A DNA stretch of 64,000 nucleotides from Peteryoungia desertarenae (GTDB taxonomy: Bacteria > Pseudomonadota > Alphaproteobacteria > Rhizobiales > Rhizobiaceae): positions 1,580,501 to 1,644,500 of the forward strand of contig NZ_CP058350.1 in NCBI RefSeq assembly GCF_005860795.2, given 5' to 3'. A program made the position numbers and the translations under genes. Positions 28,858-37,509 of the stretch are shown piece by piece. Under the pieces are notes generated by a model that saw only the letters and a list, made by a program, of their open reading frames with translations, was not told where the DNA came from and made no database searches. Within the stretch, counting starts at the first letter, position 1; each line of letters opens with the position of its first letter.

Positions 28858-29166
28858 ATGGAGCGACGGTCATTTCCAAGACATGCCTGCAGTCTGGGGT
28901 CTCTGATCCTGACATATGGGTGCCATTTCAGCGCAAGGATATCAGACTGGAGCGAAGCTGGTATTCGCCTTACCCTGTATGATTGCCTGCCCCTGAGGTC
29001 GCTTGATCATTGCATTATCTATTGTGATGGATTCAACGTCGTCCATGCAAAGGTCATCTGGACAAAGGGTCGCGAGCTCGGTGCCCGCATCTGCAATCCC
29101 AAGACGGCAGCACTCGGTGCTGCCCTTTACTTGCTGCAGGAGCCGGCTGCGAATCCCTTCACATGA
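28858..29166 (+). CDS. PilZ-domain protein
   Basis: 102 residues consisting of a single PilZ domain. The c-di-GMP binding elements are present: RSFPR (RxxxR, residues 4-8) and DWSEAG (D/N-x-S-x-x-G, about residues 37-42). Such stand-alone proteins relay c-di-GMP levels to motility, polysaccharide or envelope targets; the partner is unknown. No enzyme domain is attached. The 28679-28857 stretch upstream shows only its leader; no strong ribosome site is visible before the ATG. Confidence 0.85.
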   Translation: MERRSFPRHACSLGSLILTYGCHFSARISDWSEAGIRLTLYDCLPLRSLDHCIIYCDGFNVVHAKVIWTKGRELGARICNPKTAALGAALYLLQEPAANPFT

Positions 29167-29225
29167 AACACATGATCGCGCTGGTTTCTGTCTGTCGATA
29201 TAAGCCAGGCTGCATGCAAAGCAAA

Positions 29226-29251
29226 GCCCCGCCGCAGGGTTGCGACGGGGC
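29226..29251 (-). terminator. Terminator of ilvE
   Basis: GCCCCGCCGC (29226-29235) and GCGACGGGGC (29242-29251) form a 10-bp stem with one G:U pair on the minus-strand RNA and a 6-base loop. A short T run follows leftward, 28 bp after the ilvE stop codon. Confidence 0.65.
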
Positions 29252-29278
29252 ATGTTGTAGACGAGCGGCAATCAGTGC

Positions 29279-30382
29279 TTAAAGGCTGGCGACATCCTTA
29301 ACCCAACCATGGCCGTCGGCGACAGTGCCACGCTGAATACCCGTCAGTTGATTGCGGAGCTTCTCGGTCTCCATCCCCGTGCCGGCATTGCCGATGACGA
29401 ATTCGCCTCCCGAATGCCGCACAGTGCCGATGGCCGCCACGACAGCAGCTGTTCCGCAGGCAAAAGCCTCTCTCAGCTTGCCGCTTCGGGCATCGTTGGC
29501 CCATTCCTCGAATGAGTAGGGCCGCTCGATCACTTTGAGACCGTTTTCCGTCGCCAGTTGGATAATCGAGCCGCGTGTGATCCCAGGCAGGATCGTGCCG
29601 GAAAGGGGAGGGGTCACCACGGTGCCATCGTCCATGACGAAGAAGACGTTCATCCCGCCCAGTTCTTCGACCCATTTGTGCTCGGCAGCATCCAGGAAGA
29701 CCACCTGATCGCAGCCACGGCTGGTTGCCTCGGATTGGGCAAGCAGGCTTGCCGCATAATTGCCCCCGCACTTGGCCGCTCCCGTGCCGCCCGGTGCCGC
29801 CCGCGTGTAATGCTCGCTGACCCACAAGGTGACTGGCTTGCTACCGCCCTTGAAGTAGGGGCCAACAGGCGATGCGATGACGCAGAAGATATATTGACGC
29901 GACGGCCTCACACCGAGAAAGGCCTCGGTCGCAAACATGAATGGCCGCAGATAGAGGCTGCCTTCACCTTCGGGTACCCATTTCGAATCGATCTTGACCA
30001 GTTCCGCAACAGCCTTGAGGAACAGTTCCTCCGGAACCTCGGGCATGGCCATGCGAATGGCAGATTTGTTGAAGCGCCGCGCGTTTTCTTCCGGACGGAA
30101 AAGAGTGATCCGACCGTCCTGCGCCTTGTAGGCCTTCATGCCCTCGAAGATCTCCTGCGCATAGTGAAGGACGCTCGCGGCGGGATCGATCTGGAACGGC
30201 GCACGAGCCTTGATCTCGGCGTGGTGCCAGCCCTTGTCGGCGTCCCACTGGACAACCGCCATATGGTCGGTGAACAGCGTTCCAAAGCCAAGATTGTCAA
30301 AGGCTCTCAGTCGGTCGCTCTCCGCCATGGGCGTTGTGCTCGGCACGATGGTGAAGTCAAGCATTGCGGTATCAGTCGTCAT
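29279..30382 (-). CDS. ilvE: Branched-chain amino acid aminotransferase
   Basis: About 367 residues from the ATG at 30382 (MTTDTAMLDFTIVPSTTPMA). The frame is open to 30472, but the extra 30 residues (MEPRKRRSPVARFLAG) do not look like the family and have no ribosome site. The catalytic lysine lies in GGTGAAKCGGNYAASLL; LYLRPFMFATEAFLGV and EELGGMNVFFV are further class IV aminotransferase blocks. It transfers amino groups between glutamate and the branched-chain 2-oxo acids. The length fits the IlvE-II type. Confidence 0.93.
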   Translation of the reverse strand: MTTDTAMLDFTIVPSTTPMAESDRLRAFDNLGFGTLFTDHMAVVQWDADKGWHHAEIKARAPFQIDPAASVLHYAQEIFEGMKAYKAQDGRITLFRPEENARRFNKSAIRMAMPEVPEELFLKAVAELVKIDSKWVPEGEGSLYLRPFMFATEAFLGVRPSRQYIFCVIASPVGPYFKGGSKPVTLWVSEHYTRAAPGGTGAAKCGGNYAASLLAQSEATSRGCDQVVFLDAAEHKWVEELGGMNVFFVMDDGTVVTPPLSGTILPGITRGSIIQLATENGLKVIERPYSFEEWANDARSGKLREAFACGTAAVVAAIGTVRHSGGEFVIGNAGTGMETEKLRNQLTGIQRGTVADGHGWVKDVASL

Positions 30383-30560
30383 CGGAAGCCCGTTGGTGAG
30401 AAGAAGATGCGATGCAGTTCTCGCTCCAGCCAAAAAGCGAGCAACTGGTGACCGTCGTTTGCGCGGTTCCATGCGCTTTTGTCAACTGAATCTCTCGATC
30501 TGCACGGAAACAGACCAGACTTTGAAGGGATTTACTGCCGCCGCGTCGTCGCCTGATGTC

Positions 30561-31181
30561 TCACCCTATCGCGAGGCGGTAGAGGAACCATAGACCAGAT
30601 AAGGCGATCGCCAGTCCGAGCAACTGCACGAGCCGACCCTTCCAGAGTGGCTTGAGGATCGCGCCGATGCCAATACCAACCACATGGATCAGGCCGGTCG
30701 CAACGACGAAGCCGACAATGAAAGCGGTGGGATCGTTCGCGCGTGGTGCAAGAACGCCGTGCGGATAGCCGTGCATCAGGGCAAATGCGGAAATCAGCAG
30801 AAGCGCTGCCCATTCTCGCGCTTTCCATGCTGCGGCTATCGCAGCTCCCAGAACGATGACGGAGAGGGAGATGCCATATTCCAGCGGTTGGGCTGGCAAG
30901 AGCCCGACCATGCCCATAAGCCCGCCGATACACATGATGAGTGGGAAGGTTGTCGGAAGTGTCCATACGGAGCGGCCACCCATCTGGGCGCCCCAGATGC
31001 CGACTGCCAACATGGCCATCAGATGATCGAAACCGGCCAGAGGATGCCCGAAGCCCGATCCGAAGCCTGCCAATGGTCCATCCATCACATGAGCCTGTGC
31101 GGAGCCTGGAAAAAGACCGAAAAGCAGCATAGGCGAGAGTATCGCTACGGAGAGGGACGCTTTGTAAAGAGAGCGGAACAT
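30561..31181 (-). CDS. hupE: HupE/UreJ-family nickel/cobalt transporter
   Basis: 206 residues from the ATG at 31181, where GAGG sits 8 bases upstream; the frame opens 63 bp earlier without support. A cleavable signal (ILSPMLLFGLFPGSAQAHVM) is followed by the family motif HPLAGFDHLMAMLAVGIWGA and a second metal-binding candidate HGYPHG. Six to seven membrane helices are predicted. HupE/UreJ proteins import Ni2+ for hydrogenase or urease, or Co2+ for cobalamin. Neither enzyme is encoded nearby and no cobalamin riboswitch is seen in the short leader, so the metal is undecided. Confidence 0.85.
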   Translation of the reverse strand: MFRSLYKASLSVAILSPMLLFGLFPGSAQAHVMDGPLAGFGSGFGHPLAGFDHLMAMLAVGIWGAQMGGRSVWTLPTTFPLIMCIGGLMGMVGLLPAQPLEYGISLSVIVLGAAIAAAWKAREWAALLLISAFALMHGYPHGVLAPRANDPTAFIVGFVVATGLIHVVGIGIGAILKPLWKGRLVQLLGLAIALSGLWFLYRLAIG

Positions 31182-31259
31182 GGAAACGGCCTCATGGTTG
31201 GCAACAGAAAGGCGTAAGGGAAATGGATTCATCGAAGACGACAAAACGATGTGATTGCG

Positions 31260-32141
31260 TTACATGAAAATCTGTCTGTCGGACTGGACGGCATCTTGCA
31301 GAAACTGGATGACCGCACGCACTCGAACCAGTTCGCGGGCGCTTTCGTGATAGGTGGTCCAGTAGGCCCTCTTCAAGGTCAATTCCGGCAGCACCCGAAC
31401 GAGGCTGGCGTGTTGCCGCGCGATGTATGTGTGCAGAATACCAATGCCAGCCCCGGCCAATACGGCCTCGGTCTGACCGATTGCAGACGAAATCTCGAAC
31501 CCGGCGTTCCAGTCGCGCATGACTTCGCCCTTAAAATTGAGCGAGGGCGTGAAGATCAGGTCTTCGACATAGCCGATCCTTCGATGGCTCTTGAGCGCTT
31601 CTGCACTCTGCGGAAATCCTTCTTTTGCGATGTAGGCATCACTGGCATACAGGCCGAGTGTATAATCGGTCAGATGGGCAGAGATCAGGCGGCCTTGATC
31701 CGGCCTCTCCAGTGTCACCGCAATGTCGGCTTCCCGCTGCGAAAGCGAAAACGACCGCGGGACTGGCACGAGTTGGATCTTCAGCTCCGGGTGACGTTCG
31801 ATCAAGGCGCCAAGACGGGACGCCAGAAAGAACACGCCGAAACCATCCGGGGCGCCGATCCGGACCGTGCCGGCGATGCGCGCGTCGGTTCGACCAAGAT
31901 TTGCCTGGACCTGCAGCATCTCTGTTTCCATACGCTCGGCGGCGGTGAGGAAGGCCCCGCCTTCTTCTGTCAGCTCGCACCCATTGGTGCGACGGATGAA
32001 GAGCCTTGTCTTGAGTGCGGTTTCAAGCGAGGTCAGACGACGCGAAAGTGTTGCATGGTTGAGCCCCAGCCTGCGAGACGCGGCCAGGATCTGGCCCGTC
32101 CGCGCGACGGCGAGAAATATGCGAACATCATCCCAGTTCAT
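31260..32141 (-). CDS. LysR-family regulator divergent from mmsA
   Basis: 293 residues from the ATG at 32141; AAGG is 8 bases upstream. The helix-turn-helix lies in residues 3-60 (MNWDDVRIFLAVARTGQILA, with RRLGLNHATLSRRLTSLE as the recognition part). An effector-binding domain of the one-compound (GcvA/DsdC-like short) type follows. It is divergent from methylmalonate-semialdehyde dehydrogenase with only 104 bp between the starts, holding a 9-bp inverted repeat; control of mmsA is therefore predicted. Confidence 0.87.
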   Translation of the reverse strand: MNWDDVRIFLAVARTGQILAASRRLGLNHATLSRRLTSLETALKTRLFIRRTNGCELTEEGGAFLTAAERMETEMLQVQANLGRTDARIAGTVRIGAPDGFGVFFLASRLGALIERHPELKIQLVPVPRSFSLSQREADIAVTLERPDQGRLISAHLTDYTLGLYASDAYIAKEGFPQSAEALKSHRRIGYVEDLIFTPSLNFKGEVMRDWNAGFEISSAIGQTEAVLAGAGIGILHTYIARQHASLVRVLPELTLKRAYWTTYHESARELVRVRAVIQFLQDAVQSDRQIFM

Positions 32142-32160
32142 TGGCAACCTTGCATCGAAT

Positions 32161-32203
32161 TTTGCACAACGGATGCGTAAATCATCACGTTGAATTGTGC
32201 AAA
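32161..32203. promoter_or_regulatory. Inverted repeat in the LysR-mmsA intergenic region
   Basis: TTTGCACAA (32161-32169) and TTGTGCAAA (32195-32203) are perfect reverse complements, centres 34 bp apart. That is close to three helical turns and would suit a LysR tetramer. The right half lies 43 bp before the mmsA start. Confidence 0.45.
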
Positions 32204-32245
32204 TTAAAGCGCATACTGCCTTCATCAAAATCCAGGAGGAAACCC

Positions 32246-33742
32246 ATGTACCAGGTTGGTCATTTCATCGGCGGCAAGCATGTCGCCGGCACGTCGGGCC
32301 GCAAGCAGGCCATCTTCAATCCGGCCACCGGCGAAGTGCAGGGCGAAGTCTCGCTTGCCAGCGCCGAAGAGCTGAACGCCGCCGTTGAGAATGCCAAGTC
32401 GGCCCAGGCCAAGTGGGCGGCCATGAACCCGCAGCGCCGCGCCCGCGTCTTCATGAAGTTTGTCCAGCTGCTGAACGATAACATGGACAGCCTCGCCGAG
32501 ACGCTGTCGCGCGAACACGGCAAGACCATCGAAGACGCCAAGGGCGACATCGTCCGTGGTCTGGAAGTCTGCGAATTCGTCATCGGCATCCCGCATCTGT
32601 CGAAGAGCGAGTTCACCGAAGGTGCAGGCCCGAACATCGACATGTACTCGATCCGCCAGCCCGTCGGCATCGGCGCGGGCATCACGCCGTTCAACTTCCC
32701 GGCCATGATCCCGATGTGGATGTTTGCGCCTGCGATTGCCTGCGGCAATGCCTTCATCCTGAAGCCCTCCGAGCGTGACCCCTCCGTTCCGATCCGCCTC
32801 GCCGAACTGATGATCGAAGCGGGTCTTCCGGAAGGTGTTCTCAATGTCATCAACGGCGACAAGTCTGCCGTCGACGGCATCCTGACTCATCCTGATATCT
32901 CGGCCGTCTCCTTCGTCGGCTCGACCCCGATCGCCCGTTACGTCTATGGAACGGCCGCTTCGAACGGCAAGCGCGCCCAGTGCTTCGGCGGCGCCAAGAA
33001 CCACATGATCATCATGCCGGATGCTGACCTTGACCAGGCTGCCCAGGCGCTGATGGGGGCAGGCTACGGCTCGGCCGGCGAGCGCTGCATGGCGATCTCG
33101 GTCGCCGTTCCGGTCGGCGAGGAAACCGCCAACCGTCTGATCGAGAAGCTCACCCCGATGGTCGAAAGCCTGCGCATCGGTCCCTATACCGACGAGAAGG
33201 CCGACATGGGCCCGGTCGTCACCAAGGAAGCCCAGGCCCGCATCAAGTCGCTGATCGACAGCGGCGTTGCAGCCGGCGCCAAGCTCGTGGTCGATGGCCG
33301 CGATTTCAAGCTCCAGGGCTATGAGAACGGCTACTTCGTCGGTGGTTGCCTCTTCGACCACGTCACGCCGGATATGGATATCTACAAGACCGAAATCTTC
33401 GGCCCGGTCCTGTCGGTCGTTCGCGCCAAGAACTACGAGGAGGCCCTCGAACTGCCGATGAAGCACGAATACGGCAATGGCGTCGCGATCTACACCCGCG
33501 ACGGTGACGCCGCCCGTGACTTCGCCAGCCGCATCAACATCGGCATGGTTGGCATCAATGTTCCGATCCCGGTTCCGCTCGCCTACCACTCCTTCGGCGG
33601 CTGGAAGTCCTCTTCCTTCGGCGATCTCAACCAGCATGGTACGGATTCCATCAAGTTCTGGACCCGTACCAAGACGGTGACGAGCCGCTGGCCGTCCGGC
33701 ATCAAGGACGGTGCGGAATTCGTCATGCCGACAATGAAGTAG
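32246..33742 (+). CDS. mmsA: Methylmalonate-semialdehyde dehydrogenase (CoA-acylating)
   Basis: 498 residues from the ATG at 32246, preceded by AGGAGGA; the frame opens earlier (32141) without support. The NAD-binding and catalytic blocks of the aldehyde dehydrogenase superfamily are present: GITPFNFPAMIPMWMFAPAI, VSFVGSTP, and the catalytic cysteine in GSAGERCMAISVAVPVG. It converts methylmalonate semialdehyde to propionyl-CoA (and malonate semialdehyde to acetyl-CoA) in valine and myo-inositol breakdown. Codon choice is strongly biased to C-ending codons compared with neighbours, suggesting high expression. Confidence 0.95.
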   Translation: MYQVGHFIGGKHVAGTSGRKQAIFNPATGEVQGEVSLASAEELNAAVENAKSAQAKWAAMNPQRRARVFMKFVQLLNDNMDSLAETLSREHGKTIEDAKGDIVRGLEVCEFVIGIPHLSKSEFTEGAGPNIDMYSIRQPVGIGAGITPFNFPAMIPMWMFAPAIACGNAFILKPSERDPSVPIRLAELMIEAGLPEGVLNVINGDKSAVDGILTHPDISAVSFVGSTPIARYVYGTAASNGKRAQCFGGAKNHMIIMPDADLDQAAQALMGAGYGSAGERCMAISVAVPVGEETANRLIEKLTPMVESLRIGPYTDEKADMGPVVTKEAQARIKSLIDSGVAAGAKLVVDGRDFKLQGYENGYFVGGCLFDHVTPDMDIYKTEIFGPVLSVVRAKNYEEALELPMKHEYGNGVAIYTRDGDAARDFASRINIGMVGINVPIPVPLAYHSFGGWKSSSFGDLNQHGTDSIKFWTRTKTVTSRWPSGIKDGAEFVMPTMK

Positions 33743-33779
33743 TTTGCCACAGCAAAACTGAAGTTACAGTTGGATTGAG

Positions 33780-33805
33780 AAACGGCGGCCCGGACCGCCG
33801 TTTCT
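33780..33805 (+). terminator. Terminator of mmsA
   Basis: AAACGGCGG (33780-33788) pairs with CCGCCGTTT (33795-33803) around CCCGGA. The T run is short. The remaining bases to 33967 show no gene. Confidence 0.65.
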
Positions 33806-33967
33806 TGCTTGTGTCATCACAGTCACACCTTGCCGCCTTATGTGATGTCTGCAGCAACAAGCGTCAGTCCGCACTTGAGCACATCATATCTGCGTGATCT
33901 CTGACGGGCGACGTCTCTCTTGGGGCCGAAGGCGTCTGACTAGAACTTGCAAGCGAGAGGGTTTTGA

Positions 33968-35032
33968 ATGCAGCAAGCGGCAGCCGACCATGAGCCGGAT
34001 CTGAAGCGCGGCGAGTTCCGCGGAAATGCACGCGAGTATTTCGGCATCTGGATCGTCAATATTCTGCTGACGATCTTGACCATTGGCGTTTATTCCGCCT
34101 GGGCAAAAGTCAGACGCAATCGCTATTTTTATGGCAATAGCTATGTTGATAGTCACTCTTTTGACTATCATGCGCGTGGTCTGCAGATCCTGATAGGTCG
34201 TGTGATCGTCATCGCCTATATCGTGATCTACAACATCGTCCTGACGATCAGCCCGATTGCCGGTATCGTCCTTGGTCTGTTGATGCTTCTGCTTCTGCCC
34301 TGGATCGTAATGCGGAGCTTACGTTTCAATGCCCGTATTACGAGCTACCGCAACATTCGCTTCGACTTCACCGGAAAGACCTGGGGCGCCTTCGTTGCGA
34401 TCATAGGCGGTGGATTGGTATCATTTCTCTCCATTGGAATTCTTGCGCCCTTCGCCAGCCGCTGGCTCTATCGCTACATCTTCAACAATTTGCGCTATGG
34501 TGATCGCAGGTTTGAAAGCGATCCCCGGCTGGGAGCCCTCTATCGGGTCTGGTTGCCTGCGTTTATCATTTTTCTCGTTGGTGCGGCGATCGCAGCTGGT
34601 CTTGGCGCGCTGGCAATCTTCTCCATAGCAGGCAGCGACATGGGGGGTGACAACGAGATCCAGCTCATTCTGGCAATGTATGGTGTCCTCATTCCGACTC
34701 TGGTCATTTTCGCAGTGTCGGGGATCTTCTATCGCGTCGGCGTGCGAAATGTCGTGATGAACGCGACTGTCTTTGACGGTCGTCACCGTCTTTTCTCCGA
34801 CCTTGGACGTCGTCGTTATTTCTGGATTGTCCTGTCGAACTTCGTCATCTCTGTCATAACGCTCGGCCTGATGCGACCCTGGGCCGCAGTGCGGGAGCAT
34901 CGTTACACTATCGAACATTCCGGAATCCTGGTCGATGGCCCGCTCGATGATGTGATATCATCAATCGAGCGATCTGGTTCGGCTGCGGCGGCGGAATATC
35001 TCGATATTGAAGGGTTCGATTTTGGCTTCTGA
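33968..35032 (+). CDS. DUF898 (YjgN-like) membrane protein
   Basis: 354 residues with about six to eight membrane helices. The repeated pattern REYFGIWIVNILLTILTIGV followed by YSAWAKVRRNRYFYGNS, and later RRRYFWIVLSNFVISVITLG with LMRPWAAVREHRY, is the internal duplication of the YjgN/DUF898 family. Its activity is unknown. It overlaps or directly adjoins the downstream M48 peptidase gene, a pairing common in this family and suggestive of joint function at the inner membrane. Confidence 0.87.
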   Translation: MQQAAADHEPDLKRGEFRGNAREYFGIWIVNILLTILTIGVYSAWAKVRRNRYFYGNSYVDSHSFDYHARGLQILIGRVIVIAYIVIYNIVLTISPIAGIVLGLLMLLLLPWIVMRSLRFNARITSYRNIRFDFTGKTWGAFVAIIGGGLVSFLSIGILAPFASRWLYRYIFNNLRYGDRRFESDPRLGALYRVWLPAFIIFLVGAAIAAGLGALAIFSIAGSDMGGDNEIQLILAMYGVLIPTLVIFAVSGIFYRVGVRNVVMNATVFDGRHRLFSDLGRRRYFWIVLSNFVISVITLGLMRPWAAVREHRYTIEHSGILVDGPLDDVISSIERSGSAAAAEYLDIEGFDFGF

Positions 35033-35039
35033 CATACGA

Positions 35040-36086
35040 ATGATCGCCCGCGGTTTCTGGCACCCACCTGGTTCCAGTCGGGCGATCCCTGCCACTTTGT
35101 CCGGAACAGGCAAGACCTTGTTTGTCAGCGCTGATGGAGACAGCCGTGATCCGCTGACCATGAATGATCTCATCAAGGTGGACATCTCTGCCCGTATTGG
35201 CAGTATACCCCGACGGATAACCTTCGCTGACGGCTCGATGTTTGAAACCGCAGACAATGATGCTGTAGACCATTGGGTCAGAAACCATCGTCGTGGGGGC
35301 TTTGTTCACGAGCTGGAACGCTTCCATCCGCGCCTCGCGGTGGTGGTCGTCGGCATCATCCTTTTGGCTTTCGGCATCTATCGCTATGCGGTCCCGGCTA
35401 TGGTCGAGATTGCCGTTCTTGTAACACCGCCTGCGGTGACGCAGTGGATGGCAAGCGGCACGCTGCTGTCTCTCGACCAGGCGGTATTCAGCGAGACGGA
35501 ACTTTCCTTGGAAAAGCAACAGGAAATCCTCGACGGGTTTGCCGCCGTGGCTGCCGTCTCTGGGCGGGGGCCGGAAGGCTATAATGTCAATTTCCGCAAG
35601 GGTGGTGCGATCGGGCCAAACGCCTTCGCTCTGCCCGACGGAACGCTTGTCATCACCGACGAATTGATTGCGCTCGCCGATGGGGACATGGATATGATCA
35701 TCGGTGTTCTGGCGCATGAAATCGGCCATGTCGAACGGGAACACTCCCTGCGTCAGCTTTACCGTGCGGCGGGAACAGCCGGTTTGATCATGCTGATCGC
35801 CGGCGACATCGGGACGGCCGGTGAAGACATCCTGACAAATGGCGCGGCTCTTGTGGCCTTGTCTCATTCGCGCGAGGCAGAGCACGAAGCAGATCGGATT
35901 TCAGTCGAACTGATGCACAGGGCAGGCCGTGATCCGGCTGCAATCGGTCGCTTCTTTGAAGTTATCGAGGCCGAATTTGGTCTCGAAGGTGACTCCTCGT
36001 TTCTGTCGACCCACCCCGGGACGGCGGAGCGACGTCAGGCCATCGCAGATTATGCAAGCGAGCTGAAGTCGAGTGGTGCGCCATAA
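35040..36086 (+). CDS. M48-family metallopeptidase, membrane-anchored
   Basis: About 348 residues from the ATG at 35040. A TTG at 35022, inside the end of the DUF898 gene and preceded by GAAGGG, is an alternative start. The N-terminal soluble part (to about 90) is followed by a membrane helix (LAVVVVGIILLAFGIYRYAV) and the peptidase domain. The zinc motif HEIGH lies in GVLAHEIGHVEREHS, and the third ligand region is SREAEHEADRI. Related proteins act in membrane or envelope protein quality control. It is translationally coupled to the DUF898 gene. Confidence 0.9.
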   Translation: MIARGFWHPPGSSRAIPATLSGTGKTLFVSADGDSRDPLTMNDLIKVDISARIGSIPRRITFADGSMFETADNDAVDHWVRNHRRGGFVHELERFHPRLAVVVVGIILLAFGIYRYAVPAMVEIAVLVTPPAVTQWMASGTLLSLDQAVFSETELSLEKQQEILDGFAAVAAVSGRGPEGYNVNFRKGGAIGPNAFALPDGTLVITDELIALADGDMDMIIGVLAHEIGHVEREHSLRQLYRAAGTAGLIMLIAGDIGTAGEDILTNGAALVALSHSREAEHEADRISVELMHRAGRDPAAIGRFFEVIEAEFGLEGDSSFLSTHPGTAERRQAIADYASELKSSGAP

Positions 36087-36211
36087 GCTCAGCGGCAGTT
36101 CGAGATGGCCAAACAGGGCCGGCAACGCGCCGGTTTCGCAGTTGTCGATTTCTCCATGATCTCGGCATTCCTGCGAAATACGTGTTCACGAACACCGAAA
36201 TGAAGCCAAAG

Positions 36212-36238
36212 AAAAGGGGCGGCTTTGCCGGCCACCCC
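36212..36238 (-). terminator. Terminator of the iron-binding-protein gene
   Basis: On the minus-strand RNA an 8-bp stem with one G:U pair forms between 36231-36238 and 36216-36223 (7-base loop) and is followed by four T residues (36212-36215). It lies 56 bp after the afuA stop codon. Confidence 0.65.
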
Positions 36239-36293
36239 TTGTTTCGAGCCGTTCAATTAGAAATGAACCGCTCTAATTCAACGCACTGTCAGC

Positions 36294-37325
36294 TCACTCA
36301 CTTGGACCGTTGTTCACGCCGACCTTGTCAACCAGCTCCGATGCGGCTTTGCGGCTTGCGGCCACTTCAGCCAGGGGCAGCATATCTGGCTTGATCGCAC
36401 CAAATCCGGCAACCGTCTCGGAAGGCTTGGTATTCGGGCCAACCGGGTATTCATAAACCCGCTCGGCATAAAGCTGCTGCGCCTGATCCGAAGCTAGGAA
36501 TTCCATCAGCTTGATCGCGTTATCGCGGTTCGGCGCGTTCTTGGCCATCGCCATGCCCGAGATGTTGACGTGGGTTCCGCGGTCGCCAGCGTTCGGAAAC
36601 AGGACCTTTACGGAGGCTGCCCAGTCCTTCTCTTCCGGTTCCTTGTCGTTGTTGATCATCAGGCCGAGATAATAGGTGTTCGCAAGGCCGAGGTCGCACT
36701 CGCCCGCATGGATGGCCTTGGCTTGGGCGCGGTCATTGCCGGCCGGCTTGCCGATAAGGTTGTTCTTCAGGCCGGTGAGCCAGGTCTCGGTGTACTCGGC
36801 GCCATGGTGAGCGATCATCGATGCAAACAGCGCCACATTGTAGTCATGCTGCGCATCGCGCATGCAGATGCGGCCCTTCCACTTTGGATCTGCGAGTTCT
36901 TCATAGGTGATCGTGTCCTCGGCGACGCGTTCCTTCGAGGCGTAAACAACACGTCCACGTGTCGTCAGCGCAAACCAGTTGCCCTCGGGGTCACGATATT
37001 GCGCCGGGATCTGGCTATTGATCGTTTCATTTTCGACCGCTTGAGTGACGCCGCCGTCCTTGGCCTGTGTCAAACGCGCAATATCGATGGTCAGGATCAC
37101 GTCCGCCGGAGAATTCGTACCTTCTGCTTCGATGCGTTCAACAAGGCCCTTGTCGAGGAAAAGGACATTCGTTTTTACGCCGGTTTCTGCTGTGAATGCA
37201 TCGAGCAGAGGCTGGATCAGCTCAGGTTGGCGAAAGGAGTATACATTGACTTCGCCATCCGCGAATGCAGCGGTGGAGCCTAGGACAGCGGTCGCCATTG
37301 CGAGGCTGAAAACATAGTTTTTCAT
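36294..37325 (-). CDS. afuA: Fe(III) ABC transporter periplasmic binding protein
   Basis: 343 residues from the ATG at 37325 (GAGGAG upstream); the frame opens 54 bp earlier. The signal peptide is MKNYVFSLAMATAVLGSTAA with cleavage after FA. EVNVYSFRQPELIQPLLDAF is the FbpA/AfuA start, and the twin tyrosines that bind iron are seen in ANTYYLGLMINN. It binds ferric iron in the periplasm. It stands alone, without permease or ATPase genes beside it; the two-domain permease at 22.4 kb is a possible partner. It is divergent from rirA, with a TGA-N9-TCA operator in its promoter. Confidence 0.92.
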   Translation of the reverse strand: MKNYVFSLAMATAVLGSTAAFADGEVNVYSFRQPELIQPLLDAFTAETGVKTNVLFLDKGLVERIEAEGTNSPADVILTIDIARLTQAKDGGVTQAVENETINSQIPAQYRDPEGNWFALTTRGRVVYASKERVAEDTITYEELADPKWKGRICMRDAQHDYNVALFASMIAHHGAEYTETWLTGLKNNLIGKPAGNDRAQAKAIHAGECDLGLANTYYLGLMINNDKEPEEKDWAASVKVLFPNAGDRGTHVNISGMAMAKNAPNRDNAIKLMEFLASDQAQQLYAERVYEYPVGPNTKPSETVAGFGAIKPDMLPLAEVAASRKAASELVDKVGVNNGPSE

Positions 37326-37363
37326 GGTGGTGGATCTCCTCACCGGATTGTTCGGCATAATGT

Positions 37364-37378
37364 TGAGCGGCATATTCA
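37364..37378 (-). promoter_or_regulatory. Iron-responsive operator (IRO) of afuA
   Basis: TGAGCGGCATATTCA is an exact TGA-N9-TCA, the RirA binding motif described in rhizobia. It lies 39 bp upstream of the afuA start. RirA bound under iron-replete conditions would shut afuA off. Confidence 0.65.
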
Positions 37379-37452
37379 TGAATTCGCTATGAGTGTCAAT
37401 CTGCGGAAGCCTGTTTTGCAGGCGGGAAACTTATAAGTGGAGTATTTTGGAA

Positions 37453-37480
37453 TTGTTCAAAACTGCAAAAGCCGCTATAT
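37453..37480 (+). promoter_or_regulatory. Predicted rirA promoter
   Basis: TTGTTC (37453-37458), a 16-bp spacer and CTATAT (37475-37480) fit the alphaproteobacterial housekeeping consensus, 29 bp before the rirA start. Confidence 0.5.
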
Positions 37481-37509
37481 AAGGCCCCAATGAAACTGAG
37501 GATTCGTGC

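Noticed and set aside
32225..33637. Leftward frame of 470 codons opposite mmsA
   Set aside because: It arises from the strong C-ending codon bias of mmsA, which removes stops in this antisense frame. The composition is unlike a real protein.
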